The position numbers were made by a program, and so were the translations under genes. The notes beneath the pieces were generated by a model. That model was not told the origin of the DNA. It worked only from the letters and a program-made list of their open reading frames with translations, and did not search any database. DNA of 63,089 bases from the NCBI GenBank assembly GCA_032718475.1, contig JAUCBJ010002818.1, forward strand, positions 1 through 63,089, given 5' to 3'. Positions 56,380-63,089 of the stretch are shown one piece after another. Numbering within the stretch: position 1 is the first letter of the stretch; each line of letters starts with the position of its first letter. The stretch comes from Nemertoderma westbladi (lineage: Eukaryota > Xenacoelomorpha > Nemertodermatida > Nemertodermatidae).

Positions 56380-57735
56380 ATGGGAGCTGCTCTATCGGAT
56401 ATTATATGGCTGGGCGACCTCCAACATTTCCCGGATGGAGACAAGTTCCTGTACGCCGGTACCGAGGGCGTCGTTGTTTGCGATGCAACGAACCTCGGAA
56501 TTATCGGGCGGTACAAAGATGAGGATAAGAGACGAATAAACCGATGCGCTATATCAAGTGATGCCAAGAGAGTCGCGGGAACTGTCGTTAGTTATAACGG
56601 TGGGGGTGTAAATGTTTGGGATACGGAGAGTCGTGAGCTGTTGTTCCACGTCGCTCACAATGAACTCCGTATAAACTCGGAGTCTACAGAAACTATTCGG
56701 TTCGCTCTCACCTTCTCTCCATCGGACCCCAACGTTTTATCAACATGTTGTAATGATGGAACTTTATCCATCATTACAATAAATCCTTCCGGTACCGCAA
56801 CAGGTAATTTATTTACTCATAAAACTTGGGCGGCTCACAGTAACTGGGTAACCGACATTGTCTTCTATACAGATGGTTCTCAGGTAGTTAGCGGTTCCGA
56901 CGATGGGACCGCTAAACTCTGGGACCTCAAAGGGAACCTAATAAAGGTTCTTATGGAAGGGGAAAGGGAAGTCTGGTCGGTAGCGTTTAATACAGATGGT
57001 ACTAAACTGTTAATAGCGGGTCTCGTGTTCACTAAATGTATTTCCTTTATAACCGGTGCGGAATTATGGGAACAGAGTGTAGTAGGGACGGAGGTTAAAT
57101 GGGAACCTCGGGGTGGGAGGGTTGCTGTGCGGAGCCGGTTTATAGATGTTTCATCGTATATAAATTTATTCGATGGAGAAGGGAGGGTAATAAAGAAGTT
57201 TGTGGGTCGGCCGGGTGGGGAGGCGAACTGGTTCAATTCTATTAACTTCCACCCAAAAGGGAATTACCTACTGATTGGTTATAGAAAGGGAACTATTATT
57301 AAAATTAATATAAACCAAACCGATCAGATAGAACATATTAATGTAGGAGAAGTTAGTGAGAAAATAAAAGGGGCAAAAAAATGGGAAGAAATAGGGAAAT
57401 ACGTTGGGAAGGTGGGTCCGTTAGGGGAAGAAATACAACAAAAGGTTAGGGAATTATTGGTACCTTATAAACTCACAGAGGGACAATACGAATTGGCTTC
57501 TAAATTAGAATCAGAAGTTCTACTAATTTATTTATTAAGTAGATTTGTTATCACTGGGGATCAGATAGATATAATTAAAACATATCGGGGTCGGTTTGCA
57601 CAGAACAATGAACTTATTGAATTCCTTAAGAAACGGACCTACAAAGACTTTCTTACATTCTGTGACGGACTTAGGGAAACTAACCAAAAACACTTAGCTG
57701 AAATTATTGAAATAAAACCGCCTCTTCCTAAATAA
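56380..57735 (+). CDS. Intronless WD40-repeat protein with C-terminal CARD
   Basis: A 451-residue frame without introns. WD40-like repeats fill about residues 7-330. The clearest is HSNWVTDIVFYTDGSQVVSG followed by SDDGTAKLWDLKG (about 154-187). Others include INRCAISSDAKRVAG...VNVWD, EVWSVAFNTDGTKLL and FNSINFHPKGNYLL, so a propeller is likely. Residues about 355-443 match a CARD: LLIYLLSRFVITGDQIDIIK, then LIEFLKKR, then the family-typical FLTFCDGLRETNQKHLAEII. In APAF-1 the CARD is N-terminal and separated from the WD40 propeller by NB-ARC; here NB-ARC is absent and the order reversed. A cytosolic adaptor for apoptosis or innate immune signalling is inferred. The N-terminus MGAALS fits the N-myristoylation pattern MGxxxS. 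This ATG is the first in frame after a TTAATTAACT stretch. Confidence 0.85.
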   Translation: MGAALSDIIWLGDLQHFPDGDKFLYAGTEGVVVCDATNLGIIGRYKDEDKRRINRCAISSDAKRVAGTVVSYNGGGVNVWDTESRELLFHVAHNELRINSESTETIRFALTFSPSDPNVLSTCCNDGTLSIITINPSGTATGNLFTHKTWAAHSNWVTDIVFYTDGSQVVSGSDDGTAKLWDLKGNLIKVLMEGEREVWSVAFNTDGTKLLIAGLVFTKCISFITGAELWEQSVVGTEVKWEPRGGRVAVRSRFIDVSSYINLFDGEGRVIKKFVGRPGGEANWFNSINFHPKGNYLLIGYRKGTIIKININQTDQIEHINVGEVSEKIKGAKKWEEIGKYVGKVGPLGEEIQQKVRELLVPYKLTEGQYELASKLESEVLLIYLLSRFVITGDQIDIIKTYRGRFAQNNELIEFLKKRTYKDFLTFCDGLRETNQKHLAEIIEIKPPLPK

Positions 57736-57753
57736 ACAAGTGAAATTAATTAA

Positions 57754-57759
57754 AATAAA
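57754..57759 (+). terminator. Poly(A) signal of the WD40-CARD gene
   Basis: AATAAA lies 19 bp after the stop codon. A second AATAAA overlaps the stop codon itself (57731-57736). Confidence 0.5.
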
Positions 57760-58753
57760 GTTATAGGATGAAAAAAAGTATTGGAAAGAGGAACTTTTAA
57801 TCTTTAGTTAAACTCACCGAATTTAAACTTTTTACTTTGGGAAAATATAAATAAAGTTAAAAATTAAACGTTACGATTTATGGAAATACATTTAGTGCTG
57901 TATTATTAATTAGTTAATTAATAATTAGTCTACCATCCATTGTTGTGTGTTTGTAACATATATTGTGTTGTTACATATAGTTTCTGAATCTTTGAATTAT
58001 ATTATTTAATTATCTTTTACAAATAGAATTACTTTTCTGTTTTATGAATCATTTCGTCTTAGAGATGAAACAGACAGGGGGGATTCGAGGCAATAAAAAT
58101 ACATCCCTCTCCAGGGGAAAATCTACACAAATAACAGCTGATTACTCCCACAAATACAACTGTAATCTGTGCTATTGTTTATTGTTTTGGTTATAATAAC
58201 GTGCCTCAGTAACCTGCTCCTCTAGGTGTCTCACCCCCTGTCTCAGCGAGAAAACATTGTCTATTAAATAATTAACTTTATTGTTAAACAATAATAGATT
58301 CTTTGGTTAAAAAGAGTTATTAATATATAATATACGTATAAACCCTATTGGTAATATAGTTATAAAATATATAGCCTTAGTAATTAATCTTGGTAATTCG
58401 GTTGAAATTAAAATTAACCTTTTGACAGACAAACTGTTCGGTAAATTATATTTTATAATTGTAGATTGGTTGGATACCTGGGAACGGCTGTGCAGATTTA
58501 CTAAACTGTTTAAGAGTCTAATTATTTTGTGCTTTTTGTATTTATTATATATCTGGATTTTAAATAATTCGAGTTAATTAAAATATGTCGGTTTGGTCTG
58601 TTTCTAATAGGATTATTACATTTTATTTATAATATAAACCACATTAAATATTAATTAATTACTATTAATTACTCTTGATAAACATTAAATAAACTTCGTG
58701 ACTTTATATACTTTTCTAGAAACAGTTAAATGTTCCCAAAATCTCTATAATTG
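57760..58753. other. AT-rich intergenic DNA, nothing supported
   Basis: Contains a fragment related to the 75-bp units seen near 50.8-51.1 kb (TATTGTTTTGGTTATAATAA at about 58179-58198) and short inverted AT words. No gene. Confidence 0.4.
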
Positions 58754-59000
58754 GCGTGCTGCATTGCAGCTGCATTAAGAATGCTATGCCGCAGGTCGAC
58801 ACTATTGCAGCGGCACAACTCTCTATCACAATGTCTTTCACGAGATTATCCACAAATAAAAAACCGAGTCTTCTTTACGAGTCATCTCAAGAAAGTCATA
58901 TGGGCTGTCCAACAGACTTATTGCTTATTCTCTACATGAGGCCGTCAATGCATAAGTTTGTGTGCAGGCTGGTCCTCACGGCCAGAGCTACAGTATAATA
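58754..59000 (-). mobile_element. Diverged 3' fragment of the RTE-like LINE family
   Basis: GTGCTGCATTGCAGCTGCAT begins the reverse complement of the 3' end of the LINE at 8490-10868. The following CAGCATTCTTAA and CATATGGGC...CATGAGG segments match its coding tail with many changes. Confidence 0.6.
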
Positions 59001-59124
59001 TTCTGTAGAGTGGACCTAATTTTAGGAAGCCAAATGACGTCACTCCCCAAAACAATGCCCATATGTAATATAGGGAAGCAAAGCATCTAACGATATGGGT
59101 ACAACATTGGTTCTGCATCGATTC

Positions 59125-59600
59125 TGTTCTTATCGACAAAATTGCACCGTCACAACTCCCTATCACCCATGACATTTGCTAGATCATCCGCATCTTCAAG
59201 GCCAGTGTCCTTTAAGATGCGTCTCAAGAAAGTCATGGGCTATCCACCATGCTTATTCACTCCATGAGGGCGCCAAAGTAGAAGATTATTTCCCATTCAT
59301 TTCTTTTCATTCATTCGCTTCTTTCATTCCCACCGACCTTCCCACATTCTCATCTTCCTACATTCCCACCGACCTTCCCATTAATCTTCCCACATTCCCA
59401 TCAACCTTCCCACATTCCCATCTTCCTACCTTCCCACCCACCTTACCACATTCCCATCTTCTTTCATTCCCATCCACCTTCCCACATTCCCATCCACCTT
59501 ACAACCATGCTCCACCACGCTTATTCACTCCATGAGGGCGCCAAAGTAGAAGATTATGCACTGGCTGGTCCTCACGGCGAAAGCAATGTCAGTAGTAGGG
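59125..59600 (-). mobile_element. RTE-like LINE 3' fragment split by a minisatellite island
   Basis: The reverse complement of about 10620-10815 of the LINE is nearly intact: ATCACCCATGACATTTGCTA and GTCCTTTAAGATGCGTCTCA lie on the left, and ACTGGCTGGTCCTCACGGCG on the right. A stretch of about 45 bp (CACTCCATGAGGGCGCCAAA and flanks) is present on both sides of the intervening minisatellite, at about 59246-59290 and 59511-59556. Confidence 0.75.
59320..59510 (+). repeat. Second island of the CATTCCCA minisatellite
   Basis: The same words and order as in the 51-kb array (CATTCCCACCGACCTTCCCA, CATTAATCTTCCCACATTCC). It is preceded by a CATTCATTTCTTTTCATTC transition and flanked by the 45-bp LINE duplication. 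Confidence 0.9.
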
Positions 59601-59605
59601 TCTTG

Positions 59606-59901
59606 GCCGGCTCTGCGACAGTTGGACCTCACTGACACCCATTGGGTGTCATATGACACCCAATTATCACCCTATGGGTGTCATTGGGTGTCATTGGCGC
59701 CAGACTGTCTGGGTGACACCTCCCAATTAGGCTAATTAGACCCTAATTGACAGGTGTCATCAATTAATTAGTACAATTAAACCCCAACAGGTGTCTTATG
59801 ACTCCTAATTAGGGTTTAATTGATTATCCTAATTAATCAGACTGATTAGCGCCCTGACACACAATGGGTCATCAGTGAGGTCCAACTGTCGCAGAGCCGG
59901 C
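59606..59901. mobile_element. 296-bp MITE with long terminal inverted repeats
   Basis: The ends are GCCGGCTCTGCGACAGTTGG plus ten further bases and the exact reverse complement at the other end (30 bp, or 35 bp allowing a gap). The interior is dense in GGTGTCA/TGACACC and CTAATTAGG words in both orientations, so it folds extensively. It has no ORF and no obvious target duplication. Confidence 0.85.
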
Positions 59902-60224
59902 TCAAGAGGGTGTCATAAGTGACACCGCAGCTCTTTTATTCATTAATATCTATTTATTTATATTTAATTTTAATTAATTATTTGCATTTTATTTTATTCG
60001 TATTTAATTCTAAATTAATTATTCATTTGTACTTTATGGGTATACAGCTCCCTTACTGGTAACTAATTACTCTTATCTATATCCAGACAGCTTTATCGTT
60101 GACCTTTGACCTTTGACCCCCCAATTAGCTTTAACCAAGCAACAGCATATTAATGATAGTTGTATCCAAGCGCCCCTGCCCCCACCCCGTGACAGCTCTG
60201 ATTACTAATTACTCTTACCTATAT
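59902..60224. repeat. Diverged 364-bp tandem duplication abutting the inverted-repeat unit
   Basis: Words at about 59951-59985 (TATTTATTTATATTTAATTT) recur near 60314, CAATTAGCT...ATATCCA segments recur within the block, and CAGTCTGCCGCTAGAGGGC occurs near 60246 and 60616. This indicates about two to three diverged 364-bp units. Confidence 0.5.
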
Positions 60225-60476
60225 CCAACCGCCTGCAGTTCCATAGTCTGCCGCTAGAGGGCGTATTATCTGAAAATTAACATCTTCTCTAACTTTGTTA
60301 TTTTCAATTTAACTATTTATTTATATTTAATTTTAATTAATTATTTGTATTCTATTTGACTTTATTTATTCATTTGTACTTTATTTTAAATTGATTAATT
60401 ATATATATTACTTTTACTTTATACATTGATTTTTAATTTTAGATTAATTAGTTTTTATATTACCAATGAGATCACT
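60225..60476 (+). repeat. Left inverted repeat of the right-edge unit
   Basis: The 252-bp sequence is the reverse complement of 62838-63089 with essentially full identity; the coordinate sum is constant at 123,314. It starts CCAACCGCCTGCAGTTCC and ends near CCAATGAGATCACT. The repeat may be longer because its partner meets the window edge. Confidence 0.92.
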
Positions 60477-60737
60477 AGTTCTAAGGGGCGAGCCATGAGG
60501 CAAGATGTTTGAGACTTATTTAGATATATTATTACTTAATTTGACCCCCCAATCGGCATCTACTATGGCATAGGCTATATCTTTTGCAGAGTCACAGAGT
60601 AGTATGAAGTTCCCCAGTCTGCCGCTAGAGGGCTTAATGTCTCAAAGTGAAAACCATACGGTAGCCATGAATTGGTTACTAGGCAATAATACTGCATTTT
60701 GCAACGTTAGCCCTATTGCTGACCGAACGAAAACTGC

Positions 60738-60815
60738 CCTGGTTCATGCAGGGTTCGAACCCATGACATACGGGAGATGTGAATTCAACGCAACCACTAC
60801 ACCAAAGTGGAACAG
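60738..60815 (-). other. tRNA-like sequence (SINE head or tRNA pseudogene)
   Basis: On the minus strand an A box TGGTGTAGTGGTTGCG and a B box GGGTTCGAACCC are properly spaced for a tRNA of about 72 nt. The acceptor arm does not pair and the anticodon is unclear, so a functional tRNA is unlikely. Confidence 0.45.
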
Positions 60816-60887
60816 TAACCGTCGAATTTGTTCGTTGACGTTCGAATTTGTAAGACTCTCATTTAAGACCTGACACAGACTATGCCT

Positions 60888-61232
60888 CACTGAGGCATAG
60901 ACTATGACTCAGTGAGGCATAGACTATGACTCACTGAGGCATAGACTATGTCTCATTGAGGCACTGAGGCATAGACTATGACTCACTGAGGCATAGACTA
61001 TGCCTCACTGAGGCATAGACTATGCCTCACTGAGGCATAGACTATGCCTCACTGAGGCATAGACTATCCCTCACTGAGGCACTGAGGCGTAGACTATGCC
61101 TCATTGAGGCATAGACTATGCCTCACTGAGGCATAGACTATGCCTCACTGAGGCATAGACTATGTCTCACTGGGGCACTGAGGCATAGACTATGCCTCAC
61201 TGAGGCATAGACTATGCCTCACTGAGGCATAG
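60888..61232. repeat. 22-bp minisatellite built of two palindromes
   Basis: About 15 units of CATAGACTATG + CCTCACTGAGG. Each half is an 11-bp palindrome with one central base (CATAG-A-CTATG and CCTCA-C-TGAGG). Some units contain an extra GGCACTGA. The array begins 6 bp beyond the stop codon of the 61238-62467 ORF, in its 3' untranslated region. Confidence 0.9.
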
Positions 61233-61237
61233 TCTAA

Positions 61238-62467
61238 TCACTGAGAGTGATTGGGGATCGTAATCTGCTTTGGTTTGAAAGCAAATTGTATAGCCATAGC
61301 CTTGAATCTGATTAGAGCCTCGCGCGCTTGAATTGTGTTAGCTATAGTAAAGGATTCGTTAAATTTTCTCTCGGTTATCTGTAAATCAATTTCTGAATCA
61401 CTGATACAACTTTGTATCGATATTCGCTCGGAAATGTTGTCTTTGTAGACGTTAAGTTCATCGTAGCAGACACATTCACTATCCTCGATGGTTGAATCGA
61501 ACCATTTCAATTCGCCGACCTCGGTTGGTGTAAGAAGAATCATGCCCCTAGAAGAAACAATAGCCTTTCCATCGTCAACCCTGTAGCCATTGGTGATCGC
61601 TAAATTGCGCTCGTTCCGAATATTTGTAACAAACCCAAAAGTGCAATAGTCAAAAGCAACCCAATTGCCCGGTTTTAGGACAAGGTGAGTAGTAGGATTA
61701 ATAAAAGGGCGACAGATGTTTACATATTGTTGAAATAAATTGGCGCAGGCGACGGAAAATGTGATCCATGAACTGTTTACAGTGTCTTCCAGCTTTATTA
61801 ACTCGAGTGGATTCACTGGGTTAATACTTCCATAGGTGCCAACTCTATAATTGAATCCAAAGTAATAGGAGACTTTATTGGCGAAAAAGCATGTGAGCTC
61901 ATTCAATTTCTCGCCGAAAGCGAGAACATCCTTATCGAAAAGTTTAAAGAAACGAGTCTCCTCTTCCTCGGTCGGAGTCGACGAGTTCCAGATGAGAAGA
62001 AGAATCGAGTTTGCGATACTATGAAAATCAAATAAGCGATCATCGGAGAAGAAGGAGGTTACGAGAGTGGTTAAACCCAGTAGACGATTTGCCACATCTT
62101 GGTTGATGTTTTCTCGAATGAAATCGACTATACTAGTTGGAATCGTAAACGTTTCGGGCGAAGTAGTTAGATTGAACGTTATTTTGTTGGCCCTTTTTAA
62201 AAGTTTGAAACCGTGGTTGGAGGAATGAAGTTTATTATCGTCGAGGGTTTGATATTGTCCATCGCGAAGTTCGTAGCAGGCGCGGAAAATAAAGTGCGCG
62301 TAGTTTGCCGGAATCGGGATGGGTTGGTTTAAGGTTGTATTTATCGTTAACGGGAAGAGTTTGTTCGCCGGATCGAAATATAGACCAAACGAGTTGTCTT
62401 GTAGCATAAACTGATTTTCGTTGCAAACCAGATCGTTGCTTGAATAGCTGATTTCTGAATGTGCCAT
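61238..62467 (-). CDS. Unrecognised 409-aa protein enclosed by inverted repeats
   Basis: A complete ATG-to-stop frame of 410 codons with balanced composition, clearly protein-like, intronless. It begins MAHSEISYSSNDLVCNENQF and includes GLYFDPANKLFPLTINTTLN, an apparently globular helical middle (ANRLLGLTTLVTSFFSDDRL) and a segment with LKPGNWVAFDYCTFGFVTNI suggestive of a beta barrel. The acidic C-terminal region is Ser/Glu-rich. No signal peptide, membrane helix, zinc-ribbon or transposase DD(E/D) pattern could be recognised. It is the only ORF between the 252-bp inverted repeats, so it could be a mobile-element protein or a host gene caught between duplications. The start at 62467 is supported by an AT-rich leader and an upstream promoter-like region. 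Confidence 0.65.
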   Translation of the reverse strand: MAHSEISYSSNDLVCNENQFMLQDNSFGLYFDPANKLFPLTINTTLNQPIPIPANYAHFIFRACYELRDGQYQTLDDNKLHSSNHGFKLLKRANKITFNLTTSPETFTIPTSIVDFIRENINQDVANRLLGLTTLVTSFFSDDRLFDFHSIANSILLLIWNSSTPTEEEETRFFKLFDKDVLAFGEKLNELTCFFANKVSYYFGFNYRVGTYGSINPVNPLELIKLEDTVNSSWITFSVACANLFQQYVNICRPFINPTTHLVLKPGNWVAFDYCTFGFVTNIRNERNLAITNGYRVDDGKAIVSSRGMILLTPTEVGELKWFDSTIEDSECVCYDELNVYKDNISERISIQSCISDSEIDLQITERKFNESFTIANTIQAREALIRFKAMAIQFAFKPKQITIPNHSQ

Positions 62468-62582
62468 CGTGATTGTGTACCGGTAACTCGTTTAGGAAAT
62501 AAAAATAAATAAATACTTTTACGAAAATAATTAAAACTTTTCAGGAAAACAAAGAGACAATGATTGGGAATGTGGTGAACGG

Positions 62583-62700
62583 GGGCTATTATAGAGGGGG
62601 CTAGAATGGGTTAGCCAATCAGGGAACAGGAGGGAGAAAAGACTGTATAATTAAACCAATCAGAGAGCAGCTTTGATGACGTCACATCAGGCGAGATAAT
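62583..62700 (-). promoter_or_regulatory. Putative promoter of the 409-aa ORF
   Basis: Reading toward the gene on the minus strand: a full CRE palindrome TGACGTCA (62677-62684) inside TGATGTGACGTCATCA, two ATTGG (inverted CCAAT) boxes at 62656-62660 and 62615-62619, and a TATA-like CTCTATAATAG at about 62585-62596, roughly 120 bp before the ATG. The grouping suits a CRE/CCAAT-driven Pol II promoter. Confidence 0.5.
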
Positions 62701-62837
62701 GATTGCCCAATGTTATTCAATGGTAGACAGAGTGGCGCCATTGAATAACGAAGACAAAGGGGCCGCGAGAGGAAAGATTATAAAGTTAACGATAAGGGAT
62801 CTATAAACCATAGAGCTAAAAATAGACATTATGTCAT

Positions 62838-63089
62838 AGTGATCTCATTGGTAATATAAAAACTAATTAATCTAAAATTAAAAATCAATGTATAAAGTAA
62901 AAGTAATATATACAATTAATTAATTTAAAATAAAGTACAAATGAATAAATAAAGTCAAATAGAATACAAATAATTAATTAAAATTAAATATAAATAAATA
63001 GTTAAATTGAAAATAACAAAGTTAGAGAAGATGTTAATTTTCAGATAATACGCCCTCTAGCGGCAGACTATGGAACTGCAGGCGGTTGG
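62838..63089 (-). repeat. Right inverted repeat of the right-edge unit (cut by the window end)
   Basis: Partner of 60225-60476. The match is still perfect at the last base of the window, so the true repeat is longer than 252 bp. Confidence 0.92.

Noticed and set aside
60738-60815. Functional tRNA gene
   Set aside because: A and B boxes are good but the acceptor stem does not pair and no clear anticodon arm forms.
60225-63089. Assignment of the right-edge unit to Polintons or Mavericks
   Set aside because: No DNA polymerase B, retroviral-like integrase, FtsK-like ATPase or protease is visible in the enclosed 2.4 kb. The repeats alone are not enough.

Overview
This window is AT-rich nuclear DNA from an animal, most likely an invertebrate. 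The evidence is a spliced GLIS-type zinc-finger gene with GT-AG exons, a WD40-CARD protein, LINEs, BEL/Pao and Gypsy LTR retroelements, Helitrons, MITEs, tRNA-derived SINE heads and minisatellites. Species and phylum cannot be fixed from the sequence; a tunicate or another invertebrate deuterostome is only a guess. There are no bacterial operons and no CRISPR array.

Layout. 1-3.1 kb: the 5' end of a BEL/Pao retroelement on the minus strand (Gag N-terminus, a short upstream ORF overlapping it by ATGA, and a GC-rich leader of six repeats). 5.3-12.0 kb: a GLIS-like Kruppel zinc-finger gene on the minus strand. The five-finger region is spread over four exons. The large exon before the finger cluster is split by a 5'-truncated antisense LINE flanked by 277-bp direct repeats, and its splice donor lies in a minisatellite of donor-like units. 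12.8-36.9 kb: a giant inverted repeat with two arms of about 5.97 kb around a 0.69-kb spacer. It is built from Gypsy pol, LINE and unidentified ORF debris. The inner part of the left arm only has been hit by nine non-autonomous Helitrons, all in the same orientation. The right arm preserves the empty site for every insertion made directly into the arm.

38.4-47.3 kb: a decayed DUF1759-type Gag on the plus strand, then a Gypsy element on the minus strand with a 3' LTR, a polypurine tract, a 678-bp satellite between integrase and polypurine tract, and an integrase gene split by a TTAA-flanked 710-bp MITE. 47.8-49.3 kb: a Jockey/CR1-like LINE fragment. 51.1-54.0 kb: a CATTCCCA-rich minisatellite. 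56.4-57.7 kb: an intronless gene for a WD40-repeat protein ending in a CARD. 58.7-59.9 kb: LINE debris, a second island of the 51-kb minisatellite, and a 296-bp MITE. 60.2 kb to the end: a unit bounded by inverted repeats of at least 252 bp that encloses an unrecognised 409-aa ORF, a 22-bp repeat made of two palindromes, and a CRE/CCAAT-containing upstream region.

The genes do not form a pathway. The likely host genes are the GLIS-like gene and the WD40-CARD gene; nearly everything else is mobile or repetitive. The best candidates for something undescribed are the WD40-CARD protein, the palindrome with its Helitron cluster (each copy carries seven RFX X-box-like palindromes about 153 bp apart), the splice-donor minisatellite, and the inverted-repeat unit at the right edge.
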